In this document: piece by piece, positions 1-8,429 of the stretch | Position numbering within the stretch: position 1 is the first letter of the stretch | How the letters are laid out: each line of letters starts with the position of its first letter | From: Xanthobacter tagetidis | GTDB lineage: Bacteria > Pseudomonadota > Alphaproteobacteria > Rhizobiales > Xanthobacteraceae | Assembly: GCF_003667445.1 (NCBI RefSeq) | Contig: NZ_RCTF01000012.1 | Span: forward strand, 62,001 to 126,000 | Length of the DNA: 64,000 nucleotides | Direction: 5' to 3' | Program-made: the position numbers and the translations under genes | The notes under the pieces: generated by a model | Told to the model about the DNA's origin: nothing | The model's database searches: none | Seen by the model: the letters and a program-made list of their open reading frames with translations, nothing else

Positions 1-1
1 G

Positions 2-592
2 GTCATCTCCAATGATCCGCAGGTGACGCTGGGCGAGGCGGGCGCCGGCGAGGGCACCGCCCAGCCGGAGGCCGCCGACACGCTGTGGCTCGGCGAGGTG
101 GCCGGCCCGCTCGGCGCGGTCAGCGCGGTGCGGGGCGGGCGCGGCCGGCTTGCCCAGGCGGACGCGCGGGCCTTTCTCGGCGCCCGCCTCGCCGCGACCT
201 GCGGGCCGCACATGGCCCATATCAAGGTGGCGCCGGAGACGCTGGCCGGCACCTGTCCCCCCGAGCCGAAGCGCCAGGACATCCGCGCCGTCGCCATGAG
301 CTGGTGGCTCTCGAAGCCGGTGCAGATCAATCTGCGCGAGCAGACCAAGAGCGCCCAGGCCAAAAGCGCGGAGGGCAAAAGCGGGTGGGCCGGAAGCGGG
401 GGAGGCCTGTGCAGCAACGATCGCGAGATCGCGGCGGTGTGGACGGCGCTCGCGACGCCGTCCAAGGCCTGCCTGAGGACGACGGCCGCAGCTCAGCCTG
501 CGCCGGCCCTGCCGCCGTCCTTGTCCGCACCGTCCTCGCCCGCACCCTCCTCGCCCGCGCCGCCTTCGGGCGGCATCCGCCAGACGCCGTAG
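2..592 (+). CDS. Unrecognised protein, 5' end outside the window
   Basis: An open frame enters the window at base 2 and runs to a TAG at 590-592, so the start codon lies upstream. Strong G/C preference at third codon positions through about base 480 supports real coding. The visible part has two cysteines in short conserved-looking contexts (ATCGPH and AGTCPPEP) and a later LCSNDRE segment. The last 35 or so residues are Pro/Ala/Ser-rich and lie antisense to the 3' end of yidD. I do not recognise the family. The repetitive tail may simply be read-through opposite yidD, which would mean weak constraint on the C-terminus. Confidence 0.55.
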   Translation, partial: VISNDPQVTLGEAGAGEGTAQPEAADTLWLGEVAGPLGAVSAVRGGRGRLAQADARAFLGARLAATCGPHMAHIKVAPETLAGTCPPEPKRQDIRAVAMSWWLSKPVQINLREQTKSAQAKSAEGKSGWAGSGGGLCSNDREIAAVWTALATPSKACLRTTAAAQPAPALPPSLSAPSSPAPSSPAPPSGGIRQTP

Positions 593-963
593 CGCCAGGG
601 CGCGAGCGCATGCCCGCCTGCGGGCAGGCGCTCCGGCACCGGGTCGTAGCCGTGCCCGCCCCAGGGGTGGCAGCGGCAGATGCGGGCGGCGGCCATGAAG
701 AAGCCGGCATAGGCGCCATGGCGGCGGATCGCGGTGTCGGCATAGTCCGAGCAGGTGGGCAGATAGCGGCACTGCCGGCCCATGAACGAGGAGAGCGTAT
801 AGCGGTAGGCGAGAATCGGCAGGCGCAGCACGGTGCGCGGGACGAGCTTCAGCGCGCCGAGGACCCGCCCCAGCCGGCCTTCCGGCGTCGCGGACGGCGC
901 AGGCGCGCGCGGCCGCGCGGCGGCCAGCGCCGCCTCAAAATCGTCGCGTTCCGGGGCCTTCAT
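493..963 (-). CDS. yidD: Membrane protein insertion efficiency factor YidD
   Basis: YidD is a small membrane-associated protein that helps YidC insert inner-membrane proteins. The diagnostic core is present: the segment around residues 45-65 (SFMGRQCRYLPTCSDYA) followed by AICRCHPWGGHGYDPVP-like residues. Its length of 156 aa is above the family's usual 70-120 because of a charged N-terminus and a Gly/Ala/Glu/Asp-rich tail. The ATG at 963 was chosen; an in-frame GTG four codons upstream sits closer to a GGAAGGG motif and is a real alternative. The last 100 bases overlap the plus-strand gene ending at 592. The usual rnpA neighbour is not seen on this side. Confidence 0.9.
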   Translation of the reverse strand: MKAPERDDFEAALAAARPRAPAPSATPEGRLGRVLGALKLVPRTVLRLPILAYRYTLSSFMGRQCRYLPTCSDYADTAIRRHGAYAGFFMAAARICRCHPWGGHGYDPVPERLPAGGHALAPWRYGVWRMPPEGGAGEEGAGEDGADKDGGRAGAG

Positions 964-1050
964 GGCCTTCGACACTTTCCCTTCCTTCGAGCCGGGCCGG
1001 CGGGTCCGGCGGACCCGTCGGCTTCGGCACCTGATTTCGCGAGGTGACCG

Positions 1051-1686
1051 ATGATCGACCGACCTGTACCCGACCCACTTGTACCCGACCGACTTGCGCC
1101 GCAGCCCGATCCCTTGGCGGACGCCGCGCCCGCACCTCTTGCCCTGGCCGTGCGCGCGCTCGCCTTCGCGACGCTGCGCCACACCGACCAGCGCCGCAAG
1201 GGCCGCCGCGCCGAGCCCTACGTGAACCACCTCGCGGAGGTGGCACTGCTGGTGAGCGAGGCCACCGGCGGCGCGGATGCCGAACTGGTCGCCGCCGCTC
1301 TGCTCCACGACGTGGTGGAGGACCAGGGCGTCGCCCTGGCCGAGATCGCCGCCACTTTCGGCGCCGATGTGGCCCATCTCGTGGCCGAGGTCACCGACGA
1401 CAAGGCGCTCGCGCCCGAGGAGCGCAAGCGGCTCCAGGTGGTCCACGCCCCGCATTTGTCGGCGCGCGGCAAGCTGCTGAAGCTCGCCGACAAGGTGGCG
1501 AACCTGCGCTCCCTCGCCGAGGACCCGCCTGTGGACTGGGAGGCGGCCCGCGCCGTCGCCTATGTGGCCTGGGCACGCGAGGTGGCGGCCGGGCTCACGG
1601 GCGTTTCGGCGGCGCTGGACGCGGCGTTCGATGCCGCCGCGACGGCCGCGCTTGAGGCGATCGCGGCGCAGCCGGCCCCGGTTTGA
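1051..1686 (+). CDS. HD-domain phosphohydrolase, MESH1/SpoT-hydrolase-like
   Basis: A 211-aa protein equivalent to the N-terminal hydrolase domain of RelA/SpoT enzymes without synthetase or regulatory domains. Visible motifs are H-Y-xx-HL near residues 40-55, LLHDVVED (HD metal ligands) near residue 88, and LADKVANLRSL near residue 150. Single-domain proteins of this kind (MESH1 type) hydrolyse (p)ppGpp or NADPH 3'-phosphate; which one applies here cannot be read from sequence. The N-terminus is proline-rich and encoded by short imperfect DNA repeats (CTTGTACCCGAC type). It converges with the Fe-S scaffold gene, leaving a gap of 3 bases. Confidence 0.85.
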   Translation: MIDRPVPDPLVPDRLAPQPDPLADAAPAPLALAVRALAFATLRHTDQRRKGRRAEPYVNHLAEVALLVSEATGGADAELVAAALLHDVVEDQGVALAEIAATFGADVAHLVAEVTDDKALAPEERKRLQVVHAPHLSARGKLLKLADKVANLRSLAEDPPVDWEAARAVAYVAWAREVAAGLTGVSAALDAAFDAAATAALEAIAAQPAPV

Positions 1687-1689
1687 GGC

Positions 1690-2145
1690 TCACTCCGCGG
1701 CGGCGGCGGCCTTGGCGCGCGCGGCCTCGATCTGGCCGATGGCATCCACCACCGCATCGAACGTGAGCAGGGTCGAGGCATGGCGGGCGCGATACTCCCG
1801 CACCGGCTCCAGCACCGCGAAGTCCGCCCACTTGCCCTCGGGCGGCGGGCCGTTCTCCCGCAGCATGTGGGCCACGCTCTCGCGCAGCGCGCGCAGCTCG
1901 GCGGTGGTGGCGCCGATGATGTGCCGCGCCATGAGCGAGGAGGAGGCCTGCCCGAGCGCGCAGGCGCGCACCTCATGGGCGAAGTCGGCCACCTTATCGC
2001 CGTCGAGCACCAGGTCGATGGTCACGGTGGAGCCGCACAGGCGCGAATGGGCGCGGGCGCTCGCCTCAGGTGCGTCGAGCCGCCCGAGCCGGGGGATGTC
2101 GGCCGCGAGGGCGAGGATGCGGGCATTGTAGACGTCGTCGAGCAT
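1690..2145 (-). CDS. Iron-sulfur cluster assembly scaffold protein (IscU/SufU/NifU-N type)
   Basis: A member of the NifU-N/IscU scaffold family, on which Fe-S clusters are built before transfer to apoproteins. The three-cysteine pattern is visible: one Cys in SRLCGST, one in VRACALGQASSS, and no obvious third ligand near the C-terminus, where IscU normally has one. The AxALGQASSSLMA stretch is typical of the alphaproteobacterial branch near folE. Two ATG codons lie 6 bases apart; the downstream one at 2145 has GGCGGGA at a proper distance and is preferred over 2151. The loss of the third cysteine makes a true IscU role uncertain. Confidence 0.8.
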   Translation of the reverse strand: MLDDVYNARILALAADIPRLGRLDAPEASARAHSRLCGSTVTIDLVLDGDKVADFAHEVRACALGQASSSLMARHIIGATTAELRALRESVAHMLRENGPPPEGKWADFAVLEPVREYRARHASTLLTFDAVVDAIGQIEAARAKAAAAAE

Positions 2146-2224
2146 GGGCATTCCCGCCGGCTGGGCCGGTTCCGTCCTTGCGCCGACGCCTCTTCCGGCG
2201 GCGGCATGTCCGCATATATATAGC

Positions 2225-2254
2225 GCGCGCCGGCCGGTTTGAAGGCCGGCGCGC
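2225..2254. other. Perfect 11-bp inverted repeat next to a TATATATA tract
   Basis: Bases 2225-2235 are exactly complementary to 2244-2254 with an 8-base loop. An alternating TA run (about 2213-2221) lies beside it. It sits in the 324-base divergent region between the Fe-S scaffold gene and folE. Read toward the scaffold gene, the hairpin is followed by the TA tract, so it may be a structured leader or promoter boundary. Confidence 0.5.
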
Positions 2255-2431
2255 AAGGCCGCTCCGGCGGCTCCCCTTGCGCCACGGGGCGCGCGGCAGC
2301 ATGATTAAGCTGGGTCTGCGCCTTCCGGCGCACCCGGATGGAACGAGGACGGCAAGGCCGCCGCCGAACGATCGGCGGGGCGCGGATGATCCCGAGGACC
2401 CGCGCGTGCGTAGCCGACACCCGGTGACACT

Positions 2432-2453
2432 CCCTCTCGCGTCAGCGTGAGGG
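2432..2453 (+). promoter_or_regulatory. Candidate operator in the folE promoter region
   Basis: CCCTC at 2432-2436 and CGC at 2438-2440 mirror GCG at 2445-2447 and GAGGG at 2449-2453, giving an interrupted dyad of eight pairs. A GTGACA hexamer resembling a -35 box lies just upstream at 2424-2429. The dyad ends 16 bases before the folE start codon. The layout resembles a dyad between promoter elements, as in MerR-family promoters, but the -10 region is poor. The regulator is unknown. Confidence 0.35.
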
Positions 2454-2469
2454 TCGAACGGAGTTGGTC

Positions 2470-3204
2470 ATGGACGCGGTGGTGAAGCTCTTCATGGCTC
2501 AGGCCGAGCAGGAGGCGAAGGCGCGCGCCGAGGAGGCGGCGCGCCGGGCGAAGATCGGGACCGAGGCCGAGGAGCCCGGCACCACCGCCGTCCTGCACCA
2601 GACCATCGCCCCCTTGCTGCCGGACGGCACGCCGCGCCCGTCGCGCGGCGAGGCGGAGGCGGCGGTTCGCACCCTGCTTGCTTACATCGGCGAGGACCCC
2701 GCCCGCGAGGGCCTGCTCGACACGCCGCGCCGGGTGGTGGCGGCCTATGACGAGCTGTTCTCCGGCTATGGCGAGGACGCGACCGCGCTGCTCGACCGCA
2801 CCTTCGGCGAGATCGGCAGCTTCGACGACTTCGTGCTGGTGCGCGACATTCCCTTCCATTCCCACTGCGAGCACCACATGGTGCCGTTCGTGGGCAAGGC
2901 GCACGTGGCCTATTTCCCGGTGGAGCGGGTGGTGGGCCTGTCCAAGATCGCCCGCGTGGTGGAAATCTATGCCCGCCGCCTGCAGACTCAGGAGCATCTG
3001 ACCTCGCAGGTCATCACCGCGCTCGACGAGGGCCTGCGCCCGCGCGGCGTGGCGGTGATGATCGAGGCCGAGCACATGTGCATGTCCATGCGCGGCATCG
3101 CCAAGCAGGGCGTCTCCACCATCACCACCCAGTTCACCGGCATCTTCCGCGACGACCCGGCCGAGCAGGTGCGCTTCATCACGCTGCTGCGCGGGGGGCG
3201 GTAG
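2470..3204 (+). CDS. folE: GTP cyclohydrolase I FolE
   Basis: Converts GTP to 7,8-dihydroneopterin triphosphate, the first step of folate and, in many bacteria, queuosine precursor synthesis. The 244-aa product has a variable charged N-terminus of about 60 residues and then the catalytic fold. Zinc ligands are seen in [12 protein letters not shown] (Cys and His) and in HMCMSMRGI (second Cys). [12 protein letters not shown] is a further family signature. The ATG at 2470 is preceded by CGGAG at good spacing; a TTG two codons earlier is less likely. The queD/queE pair at 41-42 kb uses its product. Confidence 0.97.
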   Translation: MDAVVKLFMAQAEQEAKARAEEAARRAKIGTEAEEPGTTAVLHQTIAPLLPDGTPRPSRGEAEAAVRTLLAYIGEDPAREGLLDTPRRVVAAYDELFSGYGEDATALLDRTFGEIGSFDDFVLVRDIPFHSHCEHHMVPFVGKAHVAYFPVERVVGLSKIARVVEIYARRLQTQEHLTSQVITALDEGLRPRGVAVMIEAEHMCMSMRGIAKQGVSTITTQFTGIFRDDPAEQVRFITLLRGGR

Positions 3205-3320
3205 GGGCGGCGGACAGTCTTTTTTGTTCGGTTCCGGCCCCAAGTTGCTATATTCCGCTGGACCTATTCAGGGATGCGCGGATCGTCCCGATCCGGAGCG
3301 CAGCAACTGCCGGCGACCGC

Positions 3321-3710
3321 ATGGGCATCAATTTTCATCCGCGGGCTGGCACGCTGCTGATGTGCGATTTCCGGGGCGCGGTGCCACCTGAAATAAACAA
3401 GCGCCGACCCGTGGTCGTGATCACTCCCCGTCTCGCCAATCGCGACCAGCTCGCCATGGTCGTTCCGACGAGCACCACCGAGCCGCGCTCGATGCAGCCT
3501 TTTCACGTGCGGCTTCTGAAGAACTACCACCCGAATGAGCCAGACGATCTTCCGGTTTGGGCGAAGTGCGATCTGGTGAGCAGCGTCAGCTTTGCCCGGC
3601 TGGATCGATTCCATGTGGGTCATCGTCGCTTCGAGGCACCGATGATATCGGCTGACGACCTCGCAAGCATACGCAAGGGCGTCCTTGCGGCATTGGGGCT
3701 TGTGGATTGA
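3321..3710 (+). CDS. YifN-type PemK/MazF-like toxin family protein, no antitoxin seen
   Basis: A 129-aa protein of the PemK/MazF endoribonuclease fold. The opening INFHPRAGTLLMCDFRG and the following KRRPVVVITPR match the YifN subgroup. The RPVVV strand and the later Thr/Ser residues correspond to the toxin core. No antitoxin-sized gene is adjacent: 116 non-coding bases separate it from folE and 186 from hisI. It may therefore be a solitary member, regulated otherwise or with another cellular role. The ATG at 3321 follows GGCGACCGC, a weak ribosome site, so expression may be low. RNase activity is inferred from family only. Confidence 0.8.
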   Translation: MGINFHPRAGTLLMCDFRGAVPPEINKRRPVVVITPRLANRDQLAMVVPTSTTEPRSMQPFHVRLLKNYHPNEPDDLPVWAKCDLVSSVSFARLDRFHVGHRRFEAPMISADDLASIRKGVLAALGLVD

Positions 3711-3845
3711 CGCGCCACCGGCGAGCACCTACATCTGTGCAGTTCCCGTATATCGGGCTTGCAAGACCATCTCGCGATGGCAGGGCGCGCATCGAACGAT
3801 AACAAGTTCTGCGCGCCCTCATCGTCTTCAAACCTTCATGCTATT

Positions 3846-3876
3846 GAAATCCCGCGCCAGCATCCGGCGGGATTTC
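3846..3876. terminator. Perfect 10-bp hairpin between yifN-like gene and hisI
   Basis: GAAATCCCGC at 3846-3855 is exactly complementary to 3867-3876, with an 11-base loop. It lies 20 bases before the hisI start. There is no following T-run, so it is either a weak terminator for the upstream gene or a structured hisI leader. Confidence 0.45.
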
Positions 3877-3896
3877 TCTCGCGCCAGGATCGCACC

Positions 3897-4394
3897 ATGA
3901 GCGCCGACACCTCCCCTTTCGCCCCGCCCGCGCGGGGTGCCGCGCTTGAAGAGGGCACAGTGCTCTCGCCCCGCTTCGATGCGGCGGGGCTCGTGACCTG
4001 CGTCTGCGTCGACGCGTCGACCGGCGAGGTGCTGATGCTGGCGCACATGAATGCGCAGGCGCTGGCGCTCACCATCGAAACCGGCGAGGCGCACTATTTC
4101 AGCCGCTCGCGCGGCCGGCTCTGGAAGAAGGGCGAGACCTCCGGCCATGTGCAGGCGGTGAAGGAGATGCGCATCGACTGCGACCAGGACGCGGTGGTCA
4201 TCAAGGTGGAGGTGGGCGGCACCGGTGCCTCGTGCCACACCGGGCGCCGCTCCTGCTTCTACCGCACCGTGCCGCTCGGCGCCGCGCCCTCGCCGGAAAC
4301 GCGGCTCGCCTTCACCGACGACGCGCCGCGCTTCGACCCGCAAGCGGTCTATGGCCAAGGCGGCCACGGGCATGGCGACGGCCACGGCCACTGA
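3897..4394 (+). CDS. hisI: Phosphoribosyl-AMP cyclohydrolase HisI
   Basis: Opens the adenine ring of phosphoribosyl-AMP in the third step of histidine synthesis. The 165-aa product has the monofunctional HisI fold without a HisE domain. Signature segments are EVLMLAHMN, [18 protein letters not shown] and the metal-binding cysteines in RIDCDQDAV and [11 protein letters not shown]. The C-terminus ends in a His/Gly-rich tail ([10 protein letters not shown]) that could bind metal; this extension is not part of the catalytic fold. The ATG at 3897 has CCAGGA seven bases upstream. The gene is alone here, away from the main his operon. Confidence 0.97.
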   Translation: MSADTSPFAPPARGAALEEGTVLSPRFDAAGLVTCVCVDASTGEVLMLAHMNAQALALTIETGEAHYFSRSRGRLWKKGETSGHVQAVKEMRIDCDQDAVVIKVEVGGTGASCHTGRRSCFYRTVPLGAAPSPETRLAFTDDAPRFDPQAVYGQGGHGHGDGHGH

Positions 4395-4412
4395 GCCGCG
4401 GCCGCCGCTCAT

Positions 4413-4883
4413 TCAGCCCGCGCGGGAGGCCATGAAGGCGCGCCAGCCGCCGAGCGCGGTGATCTCCTGCGCCTGCGCCACCGCATGGGCCTCGCACAGG
4501 AAGCCGGGCACCTCCGTGCCATCCTCCAGGCGCACCTTGCCGATGCCCAGCGGCGCCGGGATGCGGGCGACGAAGCGGCCGAAGGCGTCGGGCGCGAGCG
4601 CCCACACCTCCACCTCCAGCCCCGGCCCGGAAAAGCCCGGCGCGCGCACCACGCCCGGCTTCATGGGGCTGGTGTCCGGCAGCACGTAGAGCCGGTAGTC
4701 CGGCGCCGTGCGGCAGCGCTTCAGCAGCACGCCGCCGGCCTCGATCAGCTCGGCATTGAGCGGCATGCCGGAAAGGTGGGCCCCCACCACGGCGATGGGC
4801 ACCGCCTCGGCGGCGGGCAGGGTGCCTGAGCCCTCGGGGGCGAGGAGACGGCCGCTGAGCGGCGTGCGCGTGGTCATGGGCAT
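4413..4883 (-). CDS. Stand-alone allophanate hydrolase C-terminal domain (AtzF C-domain-like)
   Basis: A 156-aa protein matching the small C-terminal domain of allophanate hydrolases (gamma-glutamylcyclotransferase-like fold). Recognisable segments are AVVGAHLSGMPLN, YRLYVLPDTSPMKPG, the EVEVWAL strand and IPAPLGIGKVRLEDG. Full-length enzymes (about 600 aa) carry an amidase domain in front; here the ATG comes 2 bases after the carboxylase stop, so there is no room for one and no frameshift remnant. In the yeast enzyme this domain handles N-carboxycarbamate decarboxylation. By context it is the last gene of the guanidine operon. The amidase partner must be elsewhere, or a different hydrolase is used. 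Confidence 0.85.
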   Translation of the reverse strand: MPMTTRTPLSGRLLAPEGSGTLPAAEAVPIAVVGAHLSGMPLNAELIEAGGVLLKRCRTAPDYRLYVLPDTSPMKPGVVRAPGFSGPGLEVEVWALAPDAFGRFVARIPAPLGIGKVRLEDGTEVPGFLCEAHAVAQAQEITALGGWRAFMASRAG

Positions 4884-4885
4884 CC

Positions 4886-7800
4886 TCACAAATCTTCCAG
4901 CACGGCGACCACGTCGCCGGAACGCACGGTGCGGCCGGGCGCGGCGCGGATTTCCCGCACCCGTCCCGCCGCGTGGGCGGTGATGGAAATCTCCATCTTC
5001 ATGCTCTCGATGATGGCGATGGTGTCGCCCACGGCGACCACCGCTTCCTCTTCCACCAGCACCTTCCAGACATTGCCCGGCACGTTGGCGGAAACCCCGA
5101 AGCAGCCGTCGGGCATCTCGCCCTCGCCCAGCATCCCGGCGCCGTCCTCGACGACGAACGAGTCCAGCCCCTCCGCCTTCCAGCGCGCGCGCTCCGCCTC
5201 GAAGGCGGCCTGCTGGCGGGCCTTGCCGGCGGCGATGGCGCCGGAATTGGCGGCAAGGTTCGCGGCATAGTCCGCATAGGAGAAGCGGCTCTCCTCGATG
5301 CGCACGGGATAGGCCCCGTGCGGAAAGGCGGCGCGCGCCTCCATCAGCTCCTGATGGGAGACCTCGAAGAAGCGGATTTCGTCGAAGAAGCGCAGCAGCC
5401 ACGGGTTGTGTTCGAACGCAGGCGTGCGCCGCCATGTGTTCCACATCTGGATGGTCCGGCCGAACAGCTGGTAGCCGCCCGGCCCCTCCATGCCATAGAT
5501 GCACATATAGGCGCCACCGATGCCCACGGCGTTTTCCGGCGTCCAGGTGCGGGCCGGGTTGTACTTGGTGGTGACGAGGCGGTGGCGCGGATCGATGGGG
5601 GTCGCCACCGGCGCGCCGAGATAGACGTCGCCCAGCCCCAGCACCTGATAGCTGGCGCCGAAGATGATGTCCTTCACCGCCTGCTCGTTTTCGAGCCCGT
5701 TGATGCGGCGGATGAACTCGATGTTGTCCGGGCACCACGGCGCATTGGGCCGCACCAGCTCCTGATACTTGCGCATGGCGAGCTGCGCCTGCGGGTCGTT
5801 CCAGGACAGCGGCAGGTGGACGATGCGGCTCGGCACCACCACGTCCTCAGCCGCCGGCAGGCCCTTCTCGATCTCCGCGAGGGCGTCGAGCAGCTTGGTG
5901 CGGGGCAGGCTCGCGCCGTCATAATGGATCTGCAGCGAGCGGATGCCGGGGGTGAGGTCGATGAGGCCGGGGAGCCTCGCCTGCTGCACCGCCTCGGCCA
6001 TGAGGTGCGCGCGCAGGCGCAGCGCCACGTCGAGGTGCATGTCGCCGAACTCGACCAGCAGATTGTCGTCGCCCTGCCGGCGATAGACCACGCGCACCGG
6101 CCCGTCCTCGTGGATGGCGAGGATGGGGGAGGAGGTCTCCTCCGGCGCGCCGACGATGGACGGTCCGGCGATGGGGTCTTCCGGCCGGGGAAGGGGGAGG
6201 AAGCGCACACGGTCGCCGGGCTTCAGCTGGCCCATCTTCCACTGCTCGTCGCGGGCGATCACCGCCGGGCAGACGAAGCCGCCCAGGGAGGGGCCGTCCG
6301 GGCCGAGGATGATGGGCATGTCCCCGGTGAAGTCGATGGCGCCGATGGCATAGGCGTTGTCGTGGAGGTTGGAGGGGTGGAGCCCCGCCTCCCCGCCGTC
6401 GGTGCGCGCCCAGCGGGGCGTCGGCCCCATCAGGCGGACGCCGGTGCGGGCGCTGTTGAAATGCACCTCGTAGGTGGCCGAGAACAGGTCGGCGATATCG
6501 TCGTCCTGGAAGAAGTCCGGGGCGCCGTGGGGGCCGTAGACGGCGCCGATCTCCCAGTCCCGCGTCAGCGGGGCGGGGGCGGGCACTTGCGCCGCCGGGC
6601 CGGTCGGACGCTCGGCTTTGGGTGCGAGGTGGAGCGCGTCGCCCGCCTTCAGCGTGCCGGTGGCATGGCCGCCGAACTGGCCCAGCGCGAAGGTCGCCCG
6701 CGAGCCCAGCACTTCCGGCGCCTGGAAGGCCCCGGCCACCGCCAGATAGGCCCGCTGGCCGGCACCCTCGATGGTGCCGACGGCGAGCATCTGCCCCGCC
6801 TTCACCGGGAAGGCGGCGTCGTGCGGCACCACGGCGCCGTCGAGCCTCGCCGGCATGTGGGCGCCGGAGATGGCCACAACCGCATCGTCGTGGAAGCGCA
6901 GGGTGGGGCCGTTGACGGTCATTTCCAGCGCGCACGCCACCTCGGCGTTGCCCACGAGGGCGTTGGCGCGGCGGAAGGAGTGTTCGTCCATGGGGCCGGA
7001 CGGCGGCACGCCCACGTGCCACAAATTCAGCCGCCCCGGGAATTCCTGAAGGCTGGATTGCGCGCCGGGCACGACCACTTCCACGCTGGTGGGGCAGAAG
7101 GCGAAGTCCTTCAGCGCGGTGGTCGCCACCTTGCCGGAGGCGAGGAGGTCGGAGGCGGCGATGGCCGAGAGATATTGAAGGTTCGTCTCGATGCCGCAGA
7201 TGGAGGTTTCGGTGAGCGCCTTCTGCAAAGCGGCGATGGCGCCGGGGCGGTCGTCCGCTTTTACGATCACCTTGGCGAGCATGGGATCGTAAAAGGGCGT
7301 CACCTCCGTGCCGGTCTCGATCCAGCCGTCGATGCGCGCCCACGCGGGGAATTTCACCTCGGTGAGCAGGCCGGCGGAGGGCTGGAAATTGGCGTGGGGA
7401 ATTTCCGCATAGACGCGCACCTCCATCGCCGCGCCCTTGGGCGCGAGCGGGCCGGCAGCGGCGATGGGGTCTTCCCCCGCCGCCTGTCGGATCATCCATT
7501 CCACGAGGTCGATGCCGAACACCGCCTCGGTGACGGGGTGCTCCACCTGCAGGCGGGTGTTCACCTCCAGGAAATAGAATTCCTGCCGCGCCGGGTCGTA
7601 GATGAACTCCACCGTGCCGGCGCTCTCGTAACTGACGCTCTCGCCGAGCTGCACGGCGGCGGCGTGGAGGCGGGCGCGCACCGCGTCGGAGAGGAGGGGA
7701 GCGGGGGTTTCCTCCACCACCTTCTGGTTCCGCCGCTGGAGCGAGCAGTCGCGCTCGCCCAGCGCCACGACGCGGCCCTTGCCGTCACCGAAGATCTGCA

Positions 7801-8428
7801 CCTCCACATGGCGCGCTTCCGAGACGAAGCGCTCCAGATAGACGCGCGCATCGCCGAAGGAGGCGCGGGCCGTGCGCTGGACGCGCTCGAACGCGTCGCG
7901 CAATTCCTCCGGCGTGTGGCAGAGCTGCATACCGATGCCGCCACCGCCGGCGGTGGACTTCAGCATCACCGGATAGGTGATGGCCTCCGCCGCCTTCAGC
8001 GCCTCTTCCGCGCTGTCGAGGAGGTCGGTGCCCGGCAGCAGGGGCACGCCGCTCGCCTTGGCCAGCTCGCGCGCGGTGTGCTTGAGGCCGAAGGCTTCCA
8101 GGTGCTCCGGCTTCGGGCCGATGAAGGCGATGCCCTCCTCCGCGAGGCGCTTGGCGAAGCGAACGTTCTCCGACAGGAAGCCGTAGCCGGGATGCACCGC
8201 CTCAGCCCCCGTCGCCTTGCAGGCGGCGATGACGGCATCGACGTTCAGATAGCTCTCGGCGGCCGGTGCGGGACCGAGGCGCACGGCCTCGTCCGCCTCC
8301 AGCACGCCGCGGGTGAAGCGGTCGGCATCCGAATGCACGGCCACGGACCTGATGCCCATGGCCCGCGCGGTGCGGATCACCCGCCGCGCGATCTCGCCGC
8401 GGTTGGCGATGAGGATTTTCGAGAACAT
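4886..8428 (-). CDS. Biotin-dependent guanidine (urea-type) carboxylase
   Basis: An ATP- and biotin-dependent enzyme of 1180 aa that carboxylates guanidine (or urea) with bicarbonate. Domain order: biotin carboxylase about 1-450 (opening MFSKILIANRGEIARR; SxAGGGGIGMQ ATP loop), KipA/AHS2-like about 500-780, KipI/AHS1-like about 800-1030 with the carboxyltransferase region containing YMCIYGMEGPGGYQLFGRT, and a biotinyl domain with the biotin lysine in ESMKMEI at about residue 1144. Homologues are often labelled urea carboxylase. The upstream guanidine-I riboswitch and cgdAB neighbours make guanidine the likelier substrate; I could not safely assign the discriminating active-site residue. It starts 1 base after the cgdB stop, indicating coupled translation. 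Confidence 0.93.
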   Translation of the reverse strand: MFSKILIANRGEIARRVIRTARAMGIRSVAVHSDADRFTRGVLEADEAVRLGPAPAAESYLNVDAVIAACKATGAEAVHPGYGFLSENVRFAKRLAEEGIAFIGPKPEHLEAFGLKHTARELAKASGVPLLPGTDLLDSAEEALKAAEAITYPVMLKSTAGGGGIGMQLCHTPEELRDAFERVQRTARASFGDARVYLERFVSEARHVEVQIFGDGKGRVVALGERDCSLQRRNQKVVEETPAPLLSDAVRARLHAAAVQLGESVSYESAGTVEFIYDPARQEFYFLEVNTRLQVEHPVTEAVFGIDLVEWMIRQAAGEDPIAAAGPLAPKGAAMEVRVYAEIPHANFQPSAGLLTEVKFPAWARIDGWIETGTEVTPFYDPMLAKVIVKADDRPGAIAALQKALTETSICGIETNLQYLSAIAASDLLASGKVATTALKDFAFCPTSVEVVVPGAQSSLQEFPGRLNLWHVGVPPSGPMDEHSFRRANALVGNAEVACALEMTVNGPTLRFHDDAVVAISGAHMPARLDGAVVPHDAAFPVKAGQMLAVGTIEGAGQRAYLAVAGAFQAPEVLGSRATFALGQFGGHATGTLKAGDALHLAPKAERPTGPAAQVPAPAPLTRDWEIGAVYGPHGAPDFFQDDDIADLFSATYEVHFNSARTGVRLMGPTPRWARTDGGEAGLHPSNLHDNAYAIGAIDFTGDMPIILGPDGPSLGGFVCPAVIARDEQWKMGQLKPGDRVRFLPLPRPEDPIAGPSIVGAPEETSSPILAIHEDGPVRVVYRRQGDDNLLVEFGDMHLDVALRLRAHLMAEAVQQARLPGLIDLTPGIRSLQIHYDGASLPRTKLLDALAEIEKGLPAAEDVVVPSRIVHLPLSWNDPQAQLAMRKYQELVRPNAPWCPDNIEFIRRINGLENEQAVKDIIFGASYQVLGLGDVYLGAPVATPIDPRHRLVTTKYNPARTWTPENAVGIGGAYMCIYGMEGPGGYQLFGRTIQMWNTWRRTPAFEHNPWLLRFFDEIRFFEVSHQELMEARAAFPHGAYPVRIEESRFSYADYAANLAANSGAIAAGKARQQAAFEAERARWKAEGLDSFVVEDGAGMLGEGEMPDGCFGVSANVPGNVWKVLVEEEAVVAVGDTIAIIESMKMEISITAHAAGRVREIRAAPGRTVRSGDVVAVLEDL

Positions 8429-8429
8429 C

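Noticed and set aside
3224..3254. TTGTTC and TATATT as a promoter for the yifN-like gene
   Set aside because: The spacer is 19 bases and the -35 match is weak. It is possible but not supported enough to list.
4413..4883. The short allophanate-hydrolase gene as a frameshifted remnant of a full gene
   Set aside because: The upstream neighbour's stop codon is 2 bases away, leaving no space for an amidase remnant. The frame is clean and coupled.
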